Origin: Cheiracanthium punctorium
Taxonomy: Eukaryota; Arthropoda; Arachnida; Araneae; Cheiracanthiidae
Length of the DNA stretch: 64,000 nt
Direction: 5' to 3'
NCBI GenBank assembly: GCA_038373885.1
Contig: JAWZYV010012540.1
Location: 62,001 to 126,000, forward strand
This document shows positions 1 to 9,290 of the stretch, in pieces. The notes below the pieces were generated by a model. That model had not been told where the DNA came from. It was given only the letters and a program-made list of their open reading frames with translations, and searched no databases. The translations under genes were made by a program, and so were the position numbers. Positions within the stretch are counted from its first letter, which is position 1. Every line of letters begins with the position of its first letter.

Positions 1-411
1 AACACCTCGAACAGATTAGAAAGTAATCCGTCAATCCTTTGATCTTGCAGCCGTCTCAGTACTCGCAAACGGTCTTTTAACAAATGTCTAGGAAGAATTC
101 TCTCTTTCAAAAGATTACTGAAATTGAGAGATACCGACACAATGCTAGTGCCGCACCTCTATTTAGGCCGCTGTTACCAATCCGCTACCCCCTACAGTCC
201 AACAAGTGGACTTTTTTTTCATCTTTGTGGCCAATGGTAATCACGTGATGGCTATGACCATAGACAAATTTTCATTCATCTACTGGTATGACAAATCAGA
301 TATTGTAGTTGAAACTACGCCTGGAAAAGGTGTCGTCAGAAATCTTGTACTTCATTCGGATTTCGCTAGGAGATTATATTGGTGCAGTTTCAGGTTACTA
401 AGTAAATAAAA
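1..411. other. 5' flank of the first hAT-type gene
   Basis: This stretch has no convincing coding region. It ends at the ATG at 412, which is preceded by an A-rich stretch (AAATAAAAATGG context). If the downstream gene is still inside a transposon, its left terminal inverted repeat should start CAGTGGCGGAT, matching the right end at 8,039. I find no such sequence here, so the left end either lies outside the window or is lost. Confidence 0.4.
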
Positions 412-3400
412 ATGGAAAAAAAGCGAAAAGCGTCGAATCACTCAATTTTATCCTTTTTTAAAAAAGAAAAAATTGACAATGAGAAAACAAGTGAATTGGA
501 TGTTTATGAAAACACCGCTGCGTGTACTGGAAAGGATTCTATGGATAGCTCAGATGGAACAAACCAACCATCTGCTTCTGTGAATGATAAACAGGTAAGT
601 TCAATTTAATTATTTAAAACTACTTCCTGCATATAATTCTTGATTGTGTTAGACATAAATTTTATATATCACCTCATTTTGATGACTGAACCAGGCTTGG
701 AGCCAGTGAGTGTAGGATTTATCGCGACTAAATTGTTATTGTGTTAAAAAAAAAAAAAACTTTCTATTACTGATGAAGGGAGGCTATTTAGTTTCTTGTA
801 ACGTGTGTACAGTTTATTTTTACTGTTCTATGTGTTTTATACAAAGTATCAAGTTTATTTAAAGCATAATTTTTGGAGTTAACGGGGAAAAAAAGATGCC
901 TAGAAAAAACGCCTTCTGAAAAAGAAAAAAATAATCCGTGGTAAAAAAATGCCCATTGTAAAAAAATATAGGGCATAGAAATACTTTCATTTGGGAAGGG
1001 GACAGATCTCAGGCTATATTTTTTACTTGAATATGCATTAACTTGTGTGAATGTTTTACTCTAAAATTTTGCTGTAATTTGGTAAAAAAATAGTTTTAAG
1101 AAGACAACAGCTTACAAAAGTCGACATTTTCTTTTTGTGTGTGATGCAATCATGAATAAAAAGCATGGCGATTTTTATTTATTTATTTTACTGAACAAAA
1201 TTTATTCAAATTAAATGAGTCACATAAGATATTTAAAATGGGTATTTTAAATGTTAAAGATATTGAAAACGTACTTGATAATTTTCAGTTCTAATCTTTA
1301 CAATTAAGCTAATGTTTTAATAAATCAATAAATAAAAGGTAAACATCAGTATTTTCTTCCCTTCTGGTTGTTTAAAACTTCCCTTAAAAAAGAAAAAAAA
1401 AAGCTTGGCCGGTGATGTAACTAATTGGAAGAAAATATATTTACTTATATTTTGTTCTCTTTTTTTATCTTTTTATTTAAATAGTATAAATTCTTTAAAA
1501 TCTTAAGTAATCATAAAATGAAACTGGTTTGACTAAACGTTTCAGGAGAAAACGAGTTTTTATTTTCCAGACTGGTAGCGCAAGATGCACTTTTAAACAC
1601 TGCATACTATATTCCTCAGGGAAAAATACAATAACAATCATAAGAGTAGCGTCGAAGGTAAGAAAACTGCCCCCCCCCCCAAAAAAAAAAAACTATGTCT
1701 CGAAATCCTTTGATTTCAGACATTTGTTTCAAAATTTCAGCTAAACGTCCCTACTCTTGAATTCCATTTGTGCCTCCCCTCCCCACCACCAAACAAACAA
1801 ACAAAAAACTTGCTCTGCGCTCACGATAGTAATAATAGCTAGAGTTAACACGTTAGAGCATTTTACCCATTGTAAATGGTGAAATTAATTAAACACTTTC
1901 CTACCTCAACAGCTTTTCAATTAAAAATCAATTTAGAATGTTTTCGCGTAAAAGGATGCAATTATAAGACTTTTACGCTACATATTTTAACTGCTTGTAT
2001 GTAGCACTTTTTATAAAATCTTTAAAATTGTCTCTTTCTTTTTCTGGTTGCACACTAAGAGTAACTATAATTTCCGGTAATAATATGCAACAAATATTTT
2101 TATATATTTTATTGTAAACAGTTATTTTCTCTGCTAGCAGATCTCTTTTACATAGCTGGCAACTCTCCCGATTTTTTTCGGGAGATTTTCCACCACTAAA
2201 TTTTATGTAGCACTGTATTGTTAAAGTCTAAATTTTTTAATGTAAACTAAGCTAAGACTGTTTAAAATTTGTGGTGGAAAATTTCCCGAAAAAATCGGGA
2301 GCGTTAACAGTTATGCTTTTAATATTTAAAAGTAAAATAAAAATAACATACCGTAGGTAAAATCTTTTTTTAAGTTTTGGTCATAATAATAATAATAAGA
2401 TATATTTATGTTGTTATTTTGGTTGTTCCTTGACAAAATATACACTCGTCATATGGTTCTTAACAGCGTTAAAAACAAACTAATTATGATAAAGAATTGA
2501 AAAAAATCAGTGTTTCTTTACAAACTGTAACGTCCACTTTTATAAACAATAAATCTAAATACCTTAAGCAATTCTTTAAAAAAATGTTTCTTAAGAATAA
2601 AATTTGCATAGCAAAATGAATATACATAGATATTATACAATAATGTATAGTTAAATTTTTTCCTAGATGCTTCATGAACTATATAAGTTCATCGTTTGTA
2701 AAAGTGCATAATACAGCTTCTGAAGAGACATTTTCAAATCTCGGACCTCATTAAAGTTTTTCAAAATCTATTTAAAAGTCATATTATTTCTCAAAAAATT
2801 AATCTTAATTTAGTCCATCGGAGCCCATAATTTTTCTATTAGGGCAAACTTAAAAAAAATTATTCTAGAGGGGTTCACACTTATAACAATTTCAGTTCCG
2901 ATTTTGCTTTGTGATGCACTTTTAACACCATAAACCAATATACTAAATCACTAGGGAAAGGAGAGGCAAGTACTCCCTTTATCAAGGCCGTATCCAGGGG
3001 TTCCGACCTCTCCCCCTGAAATTTCGATTTTGATAAATAAAAGAATAATGATGACGTCCTTTTGTTAAAAATTCTGCCTTTTCACCGTTTGGTCTGTTTG
3101 TTTGTGGATTAAGGCCAATTGACTGCACTAGGGTCTTACGCCTATAAAGGTAATGCTCTCCATGGGGGATCTTTCCAAGGGATCCTAGCCCGTATTTACG
3201 CGTGGTTTCGGAGGAAACCACGGAAAACTCCGAACGGCTAGGTCGACGGCACGACTGGTGTTTGAACCTGGCACCACTCGCCTCCCAGTTTCGAAAGCAA
3301 AACCTCTCGGCCACTGGTGAGGGCTTCCTAACGTTTGGACCCTCACTTTTTTTTTTTTTTTTTTTTTTTTTTCTGGATACGGCCCTGTCTCTTATCGGCG

Positions 3401-3560
3401 CTCATGATTTAGTCTACTCTTGTTAAACTGTATTTTATATGATTTATGTATGCTGATACTTTGGTTCATTTAGAAAATCACCAAAAAGAAGAAAACAATT
3501 GTTTAATGTTACTAATGATTTAGGGAGAAACTTCCTTTTTCATTTAATTTTTTCATTACA

Positions 3561-3593
<33 letters not shown>

Positions 3594-6500
3594 AATAAAT
3601 AAATAAAAATTCATGCAAAACGATTTAATATTGCTTTTGTTTTGATGGTCAAGGATTTTCTTCAAAATATAAGGTCCAAAGTAGGAAAATTATTTCAATA
3701 TGCAATGAATAAGAAAGAATTATATTAGCTTTCAAGTTCCAATAAATCAAAGCAAGATAGCATTATATACAGCATACTATAGTTATTTATCTATTTCATT
3801 ACACAATTCGGAGGAAATTTCGGAGAAAATAAAAGGTAAAGAAATAAAAATGAATTCGAAATTTTACAGGGAAAATAATGTGGATAGATTTAGATTTATA
3901 CAGTACGATTCAGAACTGTCGTTCAAAAATCTACATGTTAGTTCAAAAACATGATAACGAACCAGAATTACATAGGAATCTGGGGTCACAAAAGCTGTCT
4001 TCATGCACCAAGTAATAATAAACATACTGAAAATACGTGCTGAATTAATGGTCAACGTTCCGTACCGATCATGATTTCGGGAAAAACTAATTAAACTTGT
4101 TCAAAAAGCGCATCCCTAAAAATGCGTAGTATTGAAATCCTCTTTTATTTGAATAATGCAATACTTGGAGAATTTATCTAATTTTGCTGAAACCTATTTA
4201 AGAAAAATTTCGCTAATACTTCAACAATTTATTCAGAGTGATTATTAATTAGTTCATGAAGGCGGCGTTTGCGACCCCATATTCCTATGTGATTCTAGTT
4301 TGTTATCGCGTTCTTAACATGCACGTAGATTTTCGAACAAAAGTTCTGAATCATCCTGAAATAAAATTTTTCAAATAATCTTTTGCAATCAAGTTTTTAT
4401 TCATCTATTTAAACATTTCTCTCTAAAGGCTTAATAAGTATTTTTTTGTTTGCAAAATCCATGAATACATTCTTTCTAGGTCGTACAGTCAATATACTGA
4501 TGCATCAAAAATTCGTAAAAAGCAATTCGACTTTCTAGGGAGTTTTAAAAACATTTACGTAGAAATTAGCACACAGTAGCATGAATGTATGATCTGACAT
4601 TAATGTAAATGCTCCATAAATCTGAAGGTCAATTCACATATCGCGTCGCGCAAATTATATGGAAATCTATACAGCACATGCCCCCCCCCCCCCCCACTCC
4701 TTCGATGGCAAGACTCGCTGGTGGGTAACAAAGAGATACTTTTGATTTCCTACGTATGTGTGAGTTTGCAAATTCTTTACAGCTGATAAAGGGAAGACAT
4801 TTTCTGTCTCTTGAAACGCATGCACAGTTTTTTGTTACTGTTCTGTGTGTTTAATTCCAAGTTTTTATTTATTTATTTATTTAACACCTTTCTTTTTTTC
4901 TTTAATTATGTGAGTAGTCCATGAAATTTTGGATGCAAATTTAGTGATTCTCAATTTTTGTTAAAATTTTAAAGTGAACTTATTAAAATTCTGAATACTG
5001 CGATGCCTCCTAGTCCTACTTAATTGGTGAAAAGATATTAAAATTTACATGCTTTACATTTACAGGAAGATAATGATTCTGAAATTCATCAGCCCTATGA
5101 CATAGGCTTAGCTGTTGGTAATATATTAAAAGATGGTGAAAAGCTAAAATTTCTAAAAGAAACTTGGCGACCTGATAATGGATATAAATTCCTGTATCAA
5201 AAAGAGGGAAAACAACAAAGAAAATTCAACCAGGAATGGTTAGACCAATACAATTGGTTAGCTTATAGTGCCAAATTTAACGGAGGTTTCTGCAAGATGT
5301 GCGTGTTGTTTGCCTCATCTGGTGCTGGAAAAGGAAGTCAGGTAATTTTTAATTAAAAAACTCCTAATTGGCGAAAATTACTTTTATTTAATATTGTAGT
5401 AGAGTTGTTTCAAATTATGTATGTATTGCTTTTTTAGTTAAACACAAATGTGATACTAATTAGCATGCAAAAGTAGAATAATTGAAATACAGAAATTAAT
5501 TTTAGATCTTTTGTTTTAGGCTTTGAAAACTTTGGTAAAACTACCACTTACTAAATTAAAAAAGGCCATTGATGAATTTCGACATCACGAAAATACTCAA
5601 TATCACAAATTCTCTGTTGAAAAAGCCTTAGAATTTTCCAAATCCATGGAATCATCAGGAGCTAACGCCAACATTGCTGTTATCCTTGATATCACAAAAA
5701 CTGCTCTTATTGAGAAAAACAAGAAAAGGCTTAGACCCATCGTAAAAACTATATTATTTTGTGCTAGAAATAATCTACCCCTGAGAGGTCATCGTGATGA
5801 TGGTGTACTTGATGAAATGAAAGACAAAGAAGAATGTCTGCTATCTGGCAAACGCGGAGTATTTAATAGTCTTTTATCGTTCCGGATGGATGCTGGCGAT
5901 GAAGATCTGAAACATCATTTAAATACCTGTGGCCGGAACAGTACTTTTATCAGTAAAACTATCCAGAATGAAGTGATAGAATGTATTGCCGAATGTATAC
6001 GGACTGCAATAGTAAACGATGTTAAAAAAGCCAAGTTCTATGCTATTTTGTGTGATGAGACAACAGACGCTAGTACGAAGGAGCAAATGTCATTTTCGGT
6101 TAGATATGTAAATTCTGACACTTTTGAAACAAACGAAGAATTTTTAGGATTCTCAGAGCTGAAGTCAGCAACGGGAATCGCTATCAAGAAAGAAATCGAC
6201 AAACAGTTGGAAGACCTTGGACTAAGTTACGACTACCTTTGCGGACAAGGGTATGACGGAGGATCAAACATGGCTGGAAAATTTAATGGTGTGCAGGCTC
6301 TTATATTGGCTCAACAGCCCTTGGCTATATATACGCATTGTTTCAGTCACTCCTTAAATCTTGCAATTTCAAAAACATGTGAGTTACCTGCTGTCAGAAA
6401 CATGATGGGGATTGTTTCAACTGTGTGTGTTTTTCTGTCTGCTTCAGCTAATAGGTCAAACGCCTTACAAAATATTATTTCTGAGTCAAACAACACTGAA

Positions 6501-7535
6501 ACGAAAAAATCCAAACTGAAAGCAATGTGCCCAACAAGATGGGTTGAATCGCATGACACTCTTCTTACATTTAAAGAACTATTTCTTCCTGTCATGACCT
6601 TGCTAGATGAAATGGTAGCAAGTAGGAACACCGACTCTGAAGCAGCAACCAAAGCATGCATGTATAGCACTGCTATGAGAAGAGGCGATTTTGTTGTTGC
6701 TCTTGCAGTGACAACATATTGCCTTTCGTTCACATTAAAGCTTAGTCAGACGCTGCAGAGTCCTAAGCTGGACATTTCATCAGCACTGAGTCACATTCAG
6801 AATGTAATTGAAGCTTTAAAAAATATAAGAAGAAACGATGTTCTGGAATTCGGGAATATTTTTGAAGATTGTCTAAAAGTATCTGAAGATATAAACAGCG
6901 AAATTAAAATTCCTAGAATATGCAGAAAACAAACCAATAGGGAAAATATTACTGCAAGCAATGTGGAAGAGTATTTTAGAAGAGTATTTTTTTTGCCTGT
7001 GATAGATCATTTTATTTCCCAACTAGAGTTGAGGTTTAACAAAGAGTTTACTGGAATTTTACCACTGGAAGGTCTCATTCCATCAAAAAACGCGATTCAT
7101 GACGATAGTAATATTATTCAAGCAGCTTTGAAATATTCCAGGTTTTTTAAAACTTCGGAACTTCAATTAAAATCGGAGTTCAAATTATGGCGAACCAAAT
7201 GGGAGAATGCTATCAAAAAACCAGAATCAGTTTCTGAAAGTCTCAAAGACTGTGATAGATCTTTCTTTCCGACTGTGGAAATTCTTCTCCGAATATTTGG
7301 GACGATTGCAGTCACAACTAGCACGGCAGAGAGGAGTTTTTCGACTTTGAAGCGCCTTAAAACATACTTACGTAGCTCGATGGGACAGACGAGGCTAAAT
7401 GGACTAGCTCTCGCAAACATCCATAAAGATAGGACAGTCAACATCAATGATGTAATTGATATATTCTGTAAAAAAAAATCAAGGAGATTGACTACAGCTA
7501 ATTGGCAGACTTGTGAAGAGGACGAGCTAGCTTAA
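412..7535 (+). CDS. hAT-type transposase-like protein (TTF zinc finger, DUF4371, hAT dimerisation), three exons
   Basis: Exons 412-594, 5,066-5,341 and 5,520-7,535 join in phase 0 through GT-AG introns (CAG|GTAAGT, ACAG|GAA, CAG|GTAATT, TTTTAG|GC) to give 824 residues without a break. The N-terminus is lysine-rich (SILSFFKK). Exon 2 carries a TTF-type zinc finger with the motif FCKMCVLF, and its His part (HENTQYHK) is in exon 3. The RNase H-like core follows: LPLRGHRDDG, NAG-like DAGDEDL, Asp near residue 332 in LCDETTD, Asp near 399 in GQGYDGG, and HCFSHSLNLA. The C-terminus has the catalytic Glu and dimerisation motif STAERSFSTLKRLK (about 755-768). Length and order match the ZMYM1-like or '52 kDa repressor-like' hAT proteins of animals. 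Such proteins cut and paste DNA, or are domesticated nuclear factors; sequence alone does not decide which. AATAAA-rich sequence follows the stop. Confidence 0.85.
757..850 (+). repeat. Dispersed repeat with hammerhead-like core, copy 1
   Basis: CTGATGA at 770-776 is followed by GGGAGGC...GTTTCTT and GTAAC at 798-802, then a CAGTTT...ACTGTTCTGTGTGTT-like segment. The copy at 4,770-4,870 shares the same order. The CTGATGA...GAAAC order resembles a hammerhead ribozyme core, as described in Penelope-like retroelements. Here the second core box is mutated (GTAAC). Confidence 0.35.
2165..2301. repeat. Short inverted-repeat element (MITE-like)
   Basis: The left arm 2,165-2,196 (CTCCCGATTTTTTTCGGG then AGATTTTCCACCAC) is matched in reverse complement by 2,271-2,301 (GTGGTGG...CGGGAG). 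The arms are about 31 bp around a roughly 75-bp centre. Each arm also contains a small internal palindrome (CCCGAttttTTCGGG). I found no clear target duplication. Confidence 0.6.
2983..3387. mobile_element. hAT-type MITE with a SINE inside
   Basis: The left end CAAGGCCGTATCCAG and the right end CTGGATACGGCCCTG are inverted repeats. The flanks CCCTTTAT (2,975-2,982) and TCTCTTAT (3,388-3,395) match at 6 of 8 positions, as expected of an aged 8-bp hAT duplication. A poly-T run (about 3,348-3,372) lies just inside the right end. There is no transposase coding. Confidence 0.65.
3090..3330 (-). repeat. tRNA-derived SINE (minus strand)
   Basis: Read on the minus strand, TGGCCGAGAGGTTTTGC resembles an RNA polymerase III A box and GGTTCAAACACC a B box about 45 bp downstream. 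A shared body follows (CCGAAACCACGCGTAAATACGG). The same body occurs at 15,600-15,815. Spacing and motifs fit a tRNA-Ser/Leu-like SINE head. It is not a functional tRNA gene, because no cloverleaf 3' half follows. Confidence 0.55.
3560..3608. repeat. AAT then AAAT microsatellite
   Basis: An uninterrupted AAT run passes directly into an AAAT run. Confidence 0.9.
3901..4358. mobile_element. Inverted-repeat element, long arms
   Basis: The left arm (CAGTACGATTCAGAACT, then sequence to about 4,005) pairs with the reverse complement of 4,255-4,358 (ending AGTTCTGAATCATCCTG) over roughly 100 bp, including the segment ACATAGGAATCTGGGGTC. There is no coding sequence. The target duplication is unclear, so the class is open. 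Confidence 0.55.
4770..4870 (+). repeat. Dispersed repeat with hammerhead-like core, copy 2
   Basis: CTGATAA at 4,783-4,789 is followed by an imperfect AGACA...TGTCT hairpin and GAAAC at 4,813-4,817, then GCACAG...CTGTTCTGTGTG. This is the same order as the copy at 757-850. Here the GAAAC box is intact, but the first box has A for the G that hammerheads require. A poly-C run lies upstream at 4,681-4,695. Confidence 0.35.
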
Positions 7536-8039
7536 TAAAAAAAAATAAAAAAATAAAACGAAACATTTTTAGTTGAACATACCATTTCTTAAATTTAGAA
7601 ATACGAAAAATATTTTTTCACATTATCCTTAGCAGAGTACTATAGATTCGGCCTTATAATACCCTCATAAAAAGGTATCTGAGAGTAAGTACAATTTTCG
7701 CTATCGGTTTCGTAATTAAAGTATTGTTTTCCATGAAAGTTCATCATGCAATACATAACAATAGGTTCTGATTGATGTTTCTTTTCAGGCGTGCGGTTTT
7801 TAAAAAAGTAATTAGTTTTTCACAAAGTTAAGAAAACTCGGTTTACACCCGAATACCTTTTGAGTAAGTGTATACAGTATAAAAACTTAAACTAATTAAA
7901 ATTAATTAATTAAACACTGAAATTAATAAAGTTAAATAATAATTAATTTAGTTAAGTAATTCTAAAATTTAGGGTTAAAATATGAAATATTTTTTTCCTC
8001 TGTAGCCCCCCCCTTAACATATTCCTAGATCCGCCACTG
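7536..8039 (+). other. 3' flank of the hAT-type gene, ending in a hAT-like terminus
   Basis: A/T-rich, with multiple AATAAA-like sequences right after the stop. A C-run followed by TAGATCCGCCACTG ends at 8,039. That is the usual form of a hAT right end (reverse complement CAGTGGCGGATCTA). It would be the right end of the transposon carrying the upstream gene if the left end lies before base 1. Confidence 0.45.
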
Positions 8040-8092
8040 AATTTGGGGTCTCAACCTCCCCCTCCCTTCCTCCGTTGCGGTGCTATTGCTGC

Positions 8093-8358
8093 AATGGTAT
8101 GGTTGTTAAGGAGACCTGGTACATGTGAAATCTTTTTGTCCCTGTGTTGTCATCTGTTGAAGTAATACCTCTGAGGTGCCAATCCAGATGTAATTAGTTT
8201 GAAATTAGGAACTTCATCCCATAGGAGGATATGTTGCCGTAAGCCTTACGGACTGGCTCTATCGGTTGGGTAACAACAACAACATGTAAAATGTAAATTT
8301 AAATGTATAATAAAGCTAGATGTTACCCTAAAGCAATGTATGTTTTTCTAAGAAAAGG

Positions 8359-8397
<39 letters not shown>

Positions 8398-8448
8398 AAT
8401 GTTACCCTTCAGCAATATGTTGTTGTCCTACTTAAGAGAACATGCTGT
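8093..8448. repeat. Dispersed repeat R1, copy 1 left part
   Basis: Matches 38,608-39,375 in the same order: GAAGTAATACCTC...GAGGTGCCAATCCAG, CCCATAGGAGGATA, a CAACAACAACATGTAAAATG tail, TAATAAAGCTAGATGTTAC and AGCAATATGTTG. The right part resumes at 14,133 after the inserted elements. A pure AT microsatellite lies at about 8,361-8,394. Origin unknown; no coding. Confidence 0.65.
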
Positions 8449-8456
8449 ATGTGCAC

Positions 8457-8818
8457 TAGAGATGAGACGGGCTCAGCCCGACTCGGGCTCGGGCTCTGTA
8501 ATTCACGATTGCGTTCGGGCTCGGGCTCGTGAAAAATTTCTCCTTTGTTGAACATACTCCTTGAAACAGATTTTAAAATGTGATTCATGGGATAAATAGA
8601 CGTACTTATTTCAACAAATAGCGGCACGGGCGACTAGAAGGTGTGTGAAGCTCCAAAATTTATTGTATCCTATTAATGAAGTATAGTTAATTTTATTTGT
8701 CTTTAGCTGAAATTTCGGGCTCGGGCTCCAACTTTAATAATATTGCTCGGGCTCGGGCGGGCTCGGATTAAAAGTCTTCGGGCTCGGGCTTCAAAAAATG
8801 AGCCCGAACTCATCTCTA
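8457..8818. mobile_element. GGGCTC-rich hAT-type MITE, unit A
   Basis: Begins TAGAGATGAGACGGGCTC and ends GAGCCCGAACTCATCTCTA, and is flanked on both sides by ATGTGCAC (8,449-8,456 and 8,819-8,826). GGGCTCGGGCTC blocks crowd both ends, typical of subterminal transposase-binding repeats. There is no coding. The 8-bp duplication and TAGAGATG ends fit a hAT. Confidence 0.85.
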
Positions 8819-9290
8819 ATGTGCACTAGAGATGAGTTCGGGCTCATTTTTTGAAGCCCGAGCCCGAAGACTTTTAATCCGAGCCCGAGCAATATTGTTA
8901 AAGTTGGAGCCCGAGCCCGAAATTTCAGCTAAAGACAAATAAAATTAACTACTTCATTAATAAGATACAATAAATTTTGGAGCTTCACACACCTTCTAGT
9001 CAGTGGCGTAGCCAGGATTTTCTTTCGGGGGGGGTCCAAAATTTTTCCTTCGAATATCATGTAGTTAAGATGAGCGGGGGGGGGGGAGTTTGTATTAAAA
9101 AATGAGTTTTGACACTAGAAATTAAAAAATACAACAGAAAATATAAAGAAACTTACATAATGCTTGTGAATTCTTCTCTATTTTGGTAAGCAAAGGAAAT
9201 AAGTGACATTTGATGTAAAATAAAATGAATGCTGGAGAAATATCACTAAACACACCGAAAAAAATAATCCTCAATAAATTATTAGAAAAT

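Larger units (their letters stand above)
595..5065 (+). other. Intron 1 of the hAT-type gene, filled with small repeats
   Basis: The donor is GTAAGT at 595 and the acceptor is TTTACAG ending at 5,065. At 4.47 kb it is far larger than intron 2 (5,342-5,519). It holds a short inverted-repeat element (2,165-2,301), a MITE carrying a SINE (2,983-3,387), a second inverted-repeat element (3,901-4,358), AAT/AAAT microsatellites (about 3,560-3,608), poly-C/poly-A runs near 1,671-1,692 and two related copies of a CTGATGA...GAAAC-type repeat (757-850 and 4,770-4,870). I see no other coding sequence in it. Confidence 0.75.

Noticed and set aside
3202..3426. Open frames on both strands in a SINE-bearing MITE
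   Set aside because: Repeat-derived; they contain poly-T-encoded phenylalanine runs.
6347..7447. Open frames antisense to the first hAT gene's third exon
   Set aside because: The sense frame carries all the hAT motifs; the antisense frames have none.
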